Below, one piece after another: positions 35,468 to 47,274 of a DNA stretch of 64,000 bases. The notes beneath the pieces are model-generated. The model saw only the letters and a list, made by a program, of their open reading frames with translations. It did no database searches and had not been told where the DNA came from. The DNA is from Closterium sp. Naga37s-1 (taxonomy: Eukaryota > Streptophyta > Zygnematophyceae > Desmidiales > Closteriaceae), in contig CANJKZ010000142.1 in NCBI GenBank assembly GCA_947471745.1, positions 4,208,501 through 4,272,500 of the forward strand, written 5' to 3'. How positions within the stretch are numbered: the first letter of the stretch is position 1; each line of letters opens with the position of its first letter. The translations under genes were made by a program, and so were the position numbers.

Positions 35468-36472
35468 CCGCGGCTCGTCCGCGGGAGCAACTAACGTCCT
35501 AGAAGGTACGACTGGCGTGGAAGCTGGCGGGTGAAGTGGAAGCTGCTACGACTACGGCAAATGCGACGTTTAGACGTCTATTCAATCGAGCTAATCTGAT
35601 CAACACCGAGCAGAGGCCGAGAGGATATGGACGCCCACCGGCGATAGCAGGCAATCGAGGAAAAGCAGGCCGATCGCGATTCGGAAAACGAAAGGAAAAA
35701 TAGTTTTTTTGGCAGGTGAATGGTGGTAAGGTCGGGTGATCTATTCTTTAGGCGCCTCAAACATGGTGCTTAGCTCGGGTGACACGCGGCGCTGCGCGCG
35801 TCATTGGAGAAGCGTCTGACCGCACGAGATCCGTGTACTCCGCGCGATCGGCGGCGGTGACGAGATGGGCGACGGGATGAGCGACCGAATGCGCGACAGG
35901 ATGGGCGACAGGATGGGCGACGGGATGGACGAAACTGGTGACTCCTATTCGTCACGGACTAAAAAGACTCATTAGTCTGAGAAGAGATGAGATGAGATCC
36001 CAAGAAACAAACAAACCAGCTGGTACAGGCCAGCCACCCTCGTCCCCTCTCCCCCTCCTTTCTTTGTTTCCCCTGATCGTCGCACCTGATTGGACGCGAA
36101 GCGGAAACAAATCACCCTCTCGCAGGTTTTGGATCACGCGGCGAGATTGAGAGTCAGATCTCGTCAAGCTGCAACCGCGAACTCATACAGGGTAACTAGC
36201 GTTACACATGTCCTGCATTGGGTGGGATGAGAGGAGTTTGCGCACCCCAGCAAATCCATCCATTTTGCACAACAGTATCCATTGATTCCCCATCACCACC
36301 CATTCTCCCTCTCCTAAAACAACTTCCTCCCTTCGAAATCCCGCATCCGCCAATTCATCCACTCAATTCTTGCCTTCCCTCCTCTTCCCTCGTTATTTTG
36401 ACCATTGACTTGCCCTTCCCTTCTCGACTTCTGAATATTCGCGACAGCGTTGGGATTGTGATAGTCACCGTC
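35468..36472. promoter_or_regulatory. Divergent intergenic region between DHODH and reductase genes
   Basis: About 1 kb separates the two start codons on opposite strands, so both promoters must lie here. A 12-bp tandem repeat (six units like GATGGGCGACAG) occupies about 35868-35940. No TATA box or known element is confidently placed. The 200 bases before 36473 are CT-rich, as upstream of other genes here. Confidence 0.55.
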
Positions 36473-39400
36473 ATGGCCACGTCGCGAGTGCTCAAGGAGA
36501 TTTCGCCAGCCGTCACGAAAATCGGGTAACCGTTTCTCTCAAAACTGTCGCGCCGATCTCGCGCTTCGCTGGTTGCCATGATTGTTCTTCACCTTCCACC
36601 CGTTCGTTCCGCGTACCCGCGACAGTATCACTGTGTCATCCCTCTCCTCTACCTCCTGTTTTCGCACTGGTTATGGAATGGAACAGGGGAGGAGTGAGGG
36701 GTGAGTCGGGCTGTGTTTTTCCAGGCGAGCTTATCATTCTGTATTTTGGATTTTGATGATCTTATGCAACGTGTGTGATGTGGTGTGTGGGTGTGTGGGG
36801 AGGGAGTGGTAATGAGATGCGGGCGATGGGATGGGATGCCATGCGGTGCGATGCGATATGCGCAGGTGGGTTGGCACGGGAGTGATGGGCGCCGCCATGT
36901 GCGGGCACCTGCAGGCTGCTGGCTATGCCGTCAACGTGTTCAACCGCACGCCCAGGTATCATCATTGCCCCTCCCTCTCCACGTTAAGGGCTCGCCCCCC
37001 CAACCACTCCCTCCACCTGCCATTCACCCCTCCTGCAATTCCTCCTCCTGCAATTCACCCCTCCTGCAATTCACCCCTCCTGCAATTCACCCCTCCTGCA
37101 ATTCACCCCTCCTGCAATTCCCCCTCCTGCCATCTCTGTATCTGCCTTCATCACCCATATCCCGGTTTCCATTCCAACCCCCACACCCGGATCCCCCACC
37201 CACCCCGCAATACCCATCGCCCATCACCCGTGAACTGCCGTGCCCCCATGGCCCTGCGGCAGCAAGGCGGAAGAACTGGTGGTGGGCGGGGCAGTGCTGT
37301 GTGAGTCGCCCGCTGCTGTTGCCGCCATCTCAGACGTCGTCTTCAGCATCGTCGGGTGAGCTCACTCCACACCCTGCCCTGCCCTGCCGTGCCGTGATGT
37401 GCCGTGCCTGCCCTGCCCTGCCGTGCCATGATACCATGGCATGCCGTTCGACCCCATGCCATGGTCTACTGCAGTGCGGTAGATAGAATTGACCGACTGC
37501 CCCAAGACTGCTTTCCGCACCCGCTATGGATTCGTCGAGTGCACTAGTGGGCACTGGGGACTCGAGTATGTCACGTGATGTGGTCTATGTCCCACCCGCA
37601 TGGCGCATGCCATATGCTCCTCTCACTGTCTCACATCACACCACAACAGACAGAACCACTACGGAGCAACCAGAACAAGTGCCACTCACCCCCACCGTTT
37701 TTCCAGGATCCCTCTCCTCACGTTTTCAACCACACCACCCCCTCGCCCTTCCCGTTCCCCTCTCTCCCCCCTCCCTTTTTCCTTCCCTGCGCGCCCCCCC
37801 ACCAGGTATCCCCATGACGTGCAGCAAGTGGTGCTGGGGCCGACAGGCGTCCTATCCGCTCTCAAACCAGGAGGCATTGTGAGACGCTGGGGCGAGGGCA
37901 GGGGGGGGGAAGGGGCGGGATGGGTTGGCATGGAGGGATTGACGTGGGTTTGAAGGGAAGTGTTTGGGCGCTGCGAAATATGTGGAAATCCGGACTTGAA
38001 AATCTGCATCAGCGAATTGGCATGGGCAAGTAGGCACGAGAAAATATCCATGGAAGAAAAGGCATGGACAAATCGCCGTGGCGTGTTGCAGCCAGGTCGT
38101 TCATACAACCTTGATTTCTCCCTTATCTGTCTTCCCTTGATTCTATCAATATCCTGTTTCCCCCGTTTCTTCCTGCTCGCGCACCCCTGCCCGCCCCGCT
38201 CTTACCCCCCCGGTCGTCCCACCAGCTGGTGGACATGAGCACGAGCCAGCCATCCCTGGCGAGAGAGATAGCAGCCGCAGCAGAGGCAAGGTGAGATGAG
38301 GGAAGATGAAGGGAGTTGAGGTGAGGTGAGGCGAGGCGAGGCGAGGTGAGGTGAGGTGAGGCAGGTGGGGAGGGGTGAATGGAACAATTGACGCCGCGCA
38401 ATAGTCGACGACCCGTAACAAGGGCCTGAGAGCCTGAATTCATGGATGCTTCTACGCGTGCATGTGCGTACCTGCATGCGTGCGTGCGTGCATGTGTGCG
38501 TGCATGCAAGCGTGCATGATGGATGGAATGCGTGGTGAGCAGGCAGTGCTGGGCGGTGGATGCGCCGGTGTCAGGCGGGGACAAGGGCGCGCGCGAGGCA
38601 GCACTGGCGATAATGGCTGGGGGAGACGAGGCAGTGGTGCAGGCGCTGCAGCCTCTGCTGTCGTGCATGGGCAAGTGCACGTACATGGGGCCTGCTGGGG
38701 CCGGCCAGAGCTGCAAGATGGCCAACCAGGTACTCACGTATAAAGACACTTCTGCGATTTCTTACAAGTACACGACACGCCCGCTTGCCCTTTGCTCGCC
38801 CTCCTCCTTTTATGACTGTGTGGTGTCTGCCTCCTTTGGTCACTCCGTGGCCTGCTCGCAGCAAGGCCGGTGGTCTGTCCTGGTCTCACTTGAAGGCATT
38901 GGCGTGGCTGCTGCTGCTCCCCTTTCTCTCTTCTCCCCTGGTTTTTGCCTCGTTGCTTTCTCTTTCCGCGTTGCACATGTGCGCATGGGGAGCAGGTGAC
39001 GATAGCGAGCACCATGGTGGGGCTGGTGGAGGGACTGCTGTACGCGCACAAGGCAGGCCTGCACATCCCCACGTGAGCCACGGAAATAGCTGCAGGGAGG
39101 GAGAGGCAGGGAGGGAGAGGCAGGAGAAGGGGACATGGGAGAATCTTGAGAGCTTGTGTGTGGTGTGTGTGTATGTGTGTGAGAAAGGGAGGGAAGGAGG
39201 GAGGGAATGAGTGGTGGATGGAGGTGTTACTCATGTGGGTGCAGACAAGTGAAGTTACTACCGCAGTGCCTTATGGAGTCAGCATTCTCACTGCTCAAGG
39301 TTTACCCTCCTGTCGTCCTCTCTTCCCTTCCATTCCCTCCCTCCGTCCGTCCGTCCCTCCCCCCGTCCCTCGCTCCCACTCTCTCCTTCCCCACCCCCCA

Positions 39401-40247
39401 CTGCTCCCTCCTGTCCCAACTCATCCTCAGATATCTGGCTGCCATTTCAAAGGGAGCAGCAGGGTCGCGCTCTCTTGATCTCTACGCCTCGCGCATTCTC
39501 CAACGAGACCTCCTGCCAGGTGGTGACCCCATCACTCTCACTGCTTTGCTCCATCCAGGCCTACCATGCCACACCACGCCATGCCGTGCATTGCCATGTC
39601 ATGCTGTGCCATGCCAGACCACGCCATCGGGATTCCTGTACATTTGAATCCAAGGATCTTGACCCCTCCCACCTTCCTCGTTTCACATAACCATAGAGTG
39701 TATGCTAGGTTTCCAGGTTCACGCGTGACTGGCTCATGCATCATCAGTTCGCTCATCCGCTCATCTTCCTATGCATGTCCACTTCATGGCATCAACGTGT
39801 GCGTAACACATGTGATTCCACATGGCCCATCCTGCAACCCCTTCCATTCGCCCGCCTGAGTACCGCACACAGGTTTCTTTGTGAAGCACTTTGTGAAGGA
39901 CCTCGGGATTGCCGTTGAGGAGTGTAGGGCCATGAGCCTTTCCCTACCAGGCCTGGCGCTGGTAAACCCACTTGCTGCATCACCTGAGAATATCCTCGTT
40001 CCTGTGCCGATCTTGGTCACGATTGCTGTTTTTTGCCGATTCACTTTCACTATGTGGCTCATCCACCCTGACTTAAGAATCAACTTGTCTTTACGTTGTG
40101 TTGTGTTTCCATGTGAGTGTCTTTCAGGCGCAGCAGCTATATGTGTCGCTGCAGGCGCACGGAGATGGTGACCTGGGAACACAAGCCCTAGTGCTGGCTC
40201 TAGAACGGATAAACAATGTGCAGCTGCCCAAGGTTCCTCCCAGTTAG
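36473..40247 (+). CDS. GLYR-type reductase / 3-hydroxyisobutyrate dehydrogenase family
   Basis: Ten exons: 36473-36525, 36866-36955, 37263-37355, 37806-37878, 38226-38290, 38543-38729, 38996-39072, 39431-39519, 39873-39961, 40128-40247; about 311 residues, the usual length. An N-terminal Rossmann fold shows [21 protein letters not shown] and FNRTPSKAEELV. Then come [45 protein letters not shown], and [14 protein letters not shown] with the catalytic Lys of the beta-hydroxyacid dehydrogenase family. The all-alpha C-terminal domain ends [22 protein letters not shown]. Plant GLYR enzymes reduce glyoxylate and succinic semialdehyde with NADPH; 3-hydroxyisobutyrate dehydrogenase uses NAD in valine breakdown. 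FNRTPSK (Arg, Thr after the second strand, no acidic residue) favours NADPH and GLYR (inference). No targeting extension is visible, so a cytosolic form is likely. Confidence 0.92.
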
Positions 40248-41530
40248 GGGGGTGTCTATGCCTGGTCTTCTGTCTTGGTGCAACAATTACTTGAGCATTC
40301 TCTATGAAAGCCCGTTGTTCATTTTCGTTCCCCTTGAGACACAACGCTCCTGGACAAGAAGCAACTTTGCTGGATGTGCTCTCGAAACATAGAACATCAG
40401 CATGTCAGAATTTGTGAGTGACTATATTGGATCTGATTGTGGCAGCTCAAATCTCGTCAATCCCAGAAACACTGCCCAAGAAGCTGGCCGTTACAGTGCG
40501 AAGCCTTCCAACACCACGAAAATATGTAACGCACCATCTCGAAAGTGCTATGGGGCAAACCACTGAAACGAAATCTGGGTCTCCGTCTGGTTCGTTTTAC
40601 CGTACGCAGTGTATTGGGGCCCCTTCTGGTTTCAGCGGAAGTCCGTAAAATGGAGAAAAATTCCCACTGGCCCAGCCCACACTCCGCCGTACCCTGCAAT
40701 ATTTCTCGAGAGCACCACGAGGGGCAAACAGCGAGCCGCAGTGGGGTTGACTGCAGACTGGTCTGGTGAAGCCTCAAGCTGCCCGAAGAATTGCACGAAA
40801 GTTTTTGCCGCGCCATCATTCCTGGTTCCCTCCCTAGCGATACGATTGGCTGCGACCATCTCTTCATTGATACGAAGGTTGTGCCAACAATGTGACTACT
40901 CTGTCGGTGCACTCAAGAATTTACGCTGCCCTTCTCCATCAACGAAGGCTTGGCGAACACAGATGTTCACTGGCGAAAGCATCTTCGTGATGGCAACCTC
41001 CCCATCCCAACAACCCGCCAGCTTGGACCACCGTGTAACGCAGCACACCCACCATTCGCACAGTGCACTGCACAGGGAATGGAGCGACTGGCCAAACGGA
41101 AGCAAGCATGGCAGAGACAGGTGGTACTGCAGGGCGAACAAACACTCTGGGCCTGACAGTGGAACTGCACTAGCGCATTTCTTTCGACTGTCGTTCACCC
41201 CGCAAGCTCTCCAACGCTAGAGGAAGGTGTGTCTGTTCTAACGAGTTCCAGAGAAATACAGCATCCAGAGCGCGAAGGAGCCCTCATATTTCGAGTCCCG
41301 ACGGATCGTCAATCCTGTGTCATGGCTCTAAGCCTGCAGCGTCGTTTCATCGTAACTCAATAGACACATGCACTAAATGCAAGGTTGTTGGAATTTAGTT
41401 ACGGTTCAGATAATTATTCCATGTAGCACTCAATTTTGCCAGTGAATCACACCGCAACTTGCCCAGCGTGCACCCGGTGCCTTCGCCGTTCATTGCCGTT
41501 TTCCGTCTGTTAAACTCGGAACGACCCGCC
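40248..41530. other. Intergenic, no gene recognised
   Basis: 3' flank of the reductase gene and upstream region of the formin gene. Base composition is the most balanced in the window. A 203-residue plus-strand ORF (40609-41220) has no recognisable domain and lacks the codon bias of the neighbours; I do not call it a gene. Confidence 0.5.
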
Positions 41531-44008
41531 ATGGCTGTTCGCTGCTTCGGTCCCGTCTTTCGAGGGTGAGCTCTCGCGGACCGAGAGAGACGGTTGCATT
41601 TTTCCATGGATGCGAGGGTTTGGGTGTGGTTGCATGGATGCATGAATATGAATATTTTTTCATCCATCTTCTTCGACCCATCCCTCCGCACCTCCTCCCC
41701 CATGCCCACCTCTCCCTTTCCCCACACACGGCCTTTTCTCGACTATCCCTCACGCGGATTCCCGTTTCCTCCGCCCTCCCTTCCTTCCCCATTCTCCCCA
41801 TCTCGGCTCCTCTCCCCGCTCCTTCTTCTCCCCCCTCCCCTCCTCCTACCCCCATCCCGCTATCTCGTCGTCGCGTTGACTCCAGCGGTCAACATCCGTT
41901 TTTACCGGCCGCTCCATTCGACGACGATGGCGTGGATGATACCGCCACCAATAAATCCCGCCACAGCACCAACAATAAAGGCCAGCCCGCGCCCGCGTTT
42001 GCCGCCGCCCGAGCAGGCGAAGATGGATCCGCGCTAGGAACGGCAGAACCGCCTTCCGCGCTTCCGCCTCCCCCACCTCCTCCCCCTCCGCCCCCGCCCC
42101 CACCGTCTGCTCCCCCTCCCCCTCCCCCTCCGCCTCCGCCACGCGCGCCTCCCCCTCCCCCTCCCCCACCCCCGCCTGGCCCGTACTCCGCGAGCGGCCT
42201 AACCACTCCGCGCTCGTCGTTCCGCCGCGCGCGGTCGATCAAGGAGCGGCGGGAAGCGGTGGCGCTGAAGGTGTTTCACTGGAGCAAGGTGCACGACACC
42301 AAGGGCACCATCTGGGACGAGCTCTCTAAAGACGCTGACCTCTTCTCGCGCGTGCAAGTAGACGGGCCTAAACTCGAGGCGCTCCAGGTGTTATTTAAAG
42401 CCAAGGAGACTAAGGTTAAGATTGGGGCGGGGGGGGTGGCGGGTGCGGGGAAGAACGGGCTTGGAGGGGTGTTGGGGAGGGGAAGGGGTGGCGGAGGGCA
42501 GGGGGATGCGGGGGAAGGGGGGGATGGCGGAGTGGGGAAGGAGGGGGAGGCGAAGGGTGTGGTGAAGGTGGTGACACTAACGAGGGCGAATAATGTGGCT
42601 ATAACGCTGGCGCAGTTCCGCATGGCTCATGAGGCGATAAGAGACGCCATCCTGCTGGGCAACCCCGGAGGCGCTCTCTCCCTGGACCAACTCGCTCTCA
42701 TCACCCAGGTACGTGTGGTGTGTCAGTAGTACTACCCGCCATGCCTTGCTGCAGCCACCGCGGCAGCAGCACCACCAGCAGCACCGCCACCAGCACCACT
42801 GCCTGCACTAGCAACAGCGCCAGCAGCACGAGTAGCAGCAGCGGCAGCGCCGCCTTCACCACCACTACTACCCCACAACAATTCCTCACTTCATCCCATC
42901 CCTATTCCCCCTTGCTTCATCCCATCCCATCCCATCCCATCCCATCCCATCCCATCCCATCCCATCCCATCCCATCCCATCCCATCCCTCTCTTTCACTT
43001 GCTCCATGGTGGTGTCACCTTCCTTCCCCCTCTCTGTGCCGCCCGTCAGGTGATTCCATCAGAGGGCGAGGCACAGCAGCTGCTGGCGTACACGGAGAGC
43101 CGCCCCCTGGAGAACCTATCAGCCCCTGAGAGGTTCCTGCATGCGCTCGCTACCATTTCCCGCCTGAGAGATAAGATCAACGTGCGCACCATGCGTGAGG
43201 AGCTAGGGTTTGGAATGGAAGGGGGGGAATGGGAAGGGAGGGGGGATGAAGGGGAGCGAGGGGGACCAGGGGAGCGAGGGGGAGTGGGGACGGATCGCAG
43301 TAGTATATGCAGATGTTGTTGCTACCTCTCTTGTCATGCACCATTTGTAGCCATGCTTCTCTCAGACTTTCCCCCTTTCCCTCCCCAACTTCCCTGTAAT
43401 CTCACATGCCCCTTTCGCTATCCTTTCCCTGAGACCTCTCCCTCTCCCTTCCCTTCCCTTCCCTTCCCGATTCCCCATTCCCCATTCCCCCCTCCCGTCC
43501 CCCCGCCCCTTCCGCCGGACAATGCGGCATCAGGCGTGGGTGTTCATGCAGCGCTGCACGGACATGGTGGCAGACACACAGCGCCTCATCCACACCTTCT
43601 CCTCCCAAGCTCCCTAAAATCTTCCATGCCCCCTTCTCTACCCCTTCCCTGGTAACTCTTCCTCTCCCTTCCCCATTCTCCACATCCCCCTTCCCCCTCT
43701 CGCTCTTCCCCATTCCCCCCTCCCGTCCCCCCGCCGCTTCCGTTGGGGATGCAATGCAACGTGGCATCAGGCGTGGGTGTTCATGCAGCGCTGCACGGAC
43801 ATGGTGGCAGACACACAGCGCCTCATCCACACCTTCCAGCGCGCCTGCCACCAGGTCAGCGCAGTGCAGCGCACACAGCGGTGCCCAGCGGTACACAGTG
43901 GTGATGTGGGTGGGGGTATGGTGGGGGAGCAGTAGGGGGGTTGGTGCTGGGGGAGGGAGAGGGAATCAGGAGAGTGTATTAACGGCCATCTATCTGCATG
44001 TCTGCGTG

Positions 44009-44061
<53 letters not shown>

Positions 44062-44131
44062 GTGTGGGTGTGTGTGTGTGTGTGTGTGTCCGTGTGTGTG
44101 TGTGTGTGTGTGTCCGTGTGTGTGTGTGTGT

Positions 44132-44169
<38 letters not shown>

Positions 44170-47100
44170 CCAGGTGAGGGAGTGCAAGCCGCTGAGGGCA
44201 GCCATGGCAGCAGCGCTGCAGGCAGGCAACGAGCTCAACTACGGCAGTACCAAAGGTCCGTCCACTGCGCTTCACTATTCTCAAACCTGACATAGCCGCT
44301 CGCAATTCGCAACTCGCAACTCGCCACTCCCCTTGTCATCTCTCTCTTCCTCTTATCAGACTTTCTGTCCACCTCTCCCTCTTCCCTCCAAACCTGCCAC
44401 CCTTCCCTCCCTTGCTCACAGCCGGCGCCCTGGGTTTCAGCATAGAGACGCTACCAAAGCTGGCCGACCATCGGGTCACCCTCTCAGCGCCACCAGCGCC
44501 ATCACCCCACCCTCCCACCGACCTCTCATCTGGCTTCCGCGCTCCACCGCTACCTCCTCCTGCCACTGCTGCCTCTCCTGCCACTGCTGCTGCGGCTCCT
44601 GCTGCGGGGGCGACAGCGCCAGGTCTTCCCCCGCTCCATCATACTCCCTACTCCTGCCGGAGCTCGTCTCTCCCAGCTGCCCCAGGGCCCTTATCAGCAA
44701 TGAAAAGTTCCAGCAGTGTAGTCGCTTCTGGTATTTCCGCTTCTGCTGCCCACACTGCTGCGCTGCTGCCTGGGTCAAGAAGCACAGGTGCTCGCATCCC
44801 TGTGGACACAGCAACGGCTGGCAGCAACCCTACCTCCTACGGCGGTGGTGGTGGTGGCACAAGCATTGTGAGTACGAGCATGGGTAATGCAACTGGCAGC
44901 AGCACGGGCAGCAGGATGGAAGGGCGGCAGGTGAAACGAGCCATGCTACAGGCCACCAGCCTGCTAGACGTAGTAGCTGTGCTAGTCATGACAGGCGGAG
45001 CGGTGCAGAGCGGTACGGAGATGTCCAAGGCTCTGGATGCCGTTGCTGCTGCTGCGAGGGTTCCTCTAGAGGAGATTCAGAAGAGCCTGGGGGGTGTGGA
45101 TGAGGGGATTACCACAGTGGAAAAGGAGCTAGCGTTTGTTATCAGTGAGGAAGAGGCGAAGGAGGCTGCTGCTGCTGCCGCTGAAGCAGCGCTCTTGGAG
45201 GGAGAAGGAGGGAGTGAGGAGGGAGAGGAGGAGCAGGAGGAGGAGGAGGAGCAAGAGGTAGTGGAGAAAGGAGGTGAGGAGGTTAGCTGTGGTGGAGGTG
45301 AGGGGGGAGAGGGTGAAGGTGCTGGTGTTGACACGCAAGGTAGTGGGAAAGAGAGAGGGGGTTCAGGGGAGCAGAACGGATCAGGCGAGGAAGAGGAGGG
45401 AGCGTTGCTGTTGCAGAGCATGAGGGGGAGGAGTGACAGGGAGGAAGCCGGGACTCCAGACGGTTCCACCTGTGCTGTCACCTGCTGGGGCCCTCTGCGG
45501 GCTAGATCAGGCCGGGGTAAAAGACGAGGGATAGGGGGAGAGGGAGAGGGGGAGAAAGGCGGGAGGAAGGAGAGGGTTGGGTGGCGAGGGAGTGCTAGGC
45601 GGTTGGGGAGAGAGTGGGAGGAGTGGGGGAAGATGGAGCGACCTGCGGTGCGAGGGAAGGAGGTGGGTGGGAAGAAGAGGATGGGAGGGGAGAGAGAGGG
45701 GAAGAAGAGTGGGAAAAGGAGGGAAGGAAGAAAGGGAGGGGGAGGGGAAGGAGGTGGTGGGCGAAATGAGGAGGAGGGAGAGGAGGGCGTTGGGCACGAG
45801 CCAGGTGGGGAGACGGGAAGCAGGGTTGGAGATGGAAACACAGTGCCAAACCCTTCTTCTGCTGCCGCTCCCCTTGCTGCTGCTGCCCCTGCTGCCCCTG
45901 CTGCTGCTGCTGCTGCTGCTGCCCCTGCTGCTGCCATGCCATCTCCTGCACATGCCACAGCTGCTTCACGTGACTCAAACACAGACACAAACCCAGGAGG
46001 GGAGGAGGCGAAGCATTATCCTGACGGTGCGGGCATTGCCTCCACTCCCACGGCTGGCATCGGGGCCTCCTTCTCAGATAATATCAGAGCAGGCGTGAAG
46101 CTCAGGAGCGTTCCCCCCACGCCCCGAGGAACAGGGCCAGGTGGGAGGAGGTCTGTTCCCCCCACGCCTAGAGGAATTGCAGCAGGCGGGGGGAGGAGTG
46201 TTCCCCCCACGCCCAGAGGGGTCGGAGGTGCAGGGGGGGGGAGGAGCGTTCCCCCCACACCCCGCACGCCGGCAGTGGAGCATTCAGGGAGGCTAAAGGG
46301 TTCTGTTCCTCCTGCCACGCCTAGCACGAAAAGTGCGGCTCTCCCTCCCCGCCCTGCACCTGCTTCTGCTGCTGCTTCTGCCGGTTCAGCTTCTGCTGTT
46401 CGTGCTGGCGCTGCTGCTGCTTCTGTTGCTGCTGCTGCTGGTGCTGCTGCAGCAGCATTGCCATCTGCTGTTGTGGCATCAGCAGGAGCAGTGCCAGTGC
46501 CTCCATGTGGAAGCGGATTTGAAGCACCAGCTGCAGCAACAGCAGCAACAACAGTAGCAGCAACACCAGTGCTCTCAGCAGCAGCAGAACCATCAATAGC
46601 AGGCGGGGCAGAGGCAGCACCGTCAAGAGCAGCAGCAGGAGCACCACCACCACAACAGCAAGTGCACCGAGCTGCCACCACAGGAGCAGCCATAGCAGCA
46701 CGGAGTCAGGAGGAGCAAGGCCCGGCACGGCCACCACTGAGACGTGCCACTTCCGCTTACGAGTCAGGCCCTGGTGATTCCAATCACGACGATCCTGCTG
46801 GGGGGGGTTGCACAGGGGACGGCGGCAGAGGCAGAGGCGGAAGGGGGGCGGGCGCAGGGGGGAGAGGGAGGGGCGGAGTGACTGGGTACAGATGGGTGAC
46901 GAGGTTTGGGGCGAGGAAGGGCATTGCGATGGCGGTGGTGGGAAGACCGGTGCCGATTGCTGGGGTTGCGAGTGATGATGGGGAGGCTCGTGCTGGTGCT
47001 GCGAGGGGGAGGGGCACCGCACGGGGAGGAGGGCTCAGGGAGGCTGGAAATAGAGGAGGAGGTGGTAAAGGGGTTGGGAGAGAGGGAGGGGAGGGTGGAG

Positions 47101-47243
47101 GAGGGGGGTTGGATGGTGGTATGGGTGGTGGTGGTGGTGGTGGGGGTTGTGATGGACGGAAGTTGACGTTAGGGGAGATGGTTGCAGCTAGGATGCACCG
47201 TCGGGCGATGAGTGACATGGGTAGCTGGTCCAGCCGCGACAGG

Positions 47244-47274
<31 letters not shown>

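Noticed and set aside
40609-41220. 203-codon ORF between the reductase and formin genes
   Set aside because: No recognisable domain, no splice partners, and composition like the surrounding non-coding sequence.
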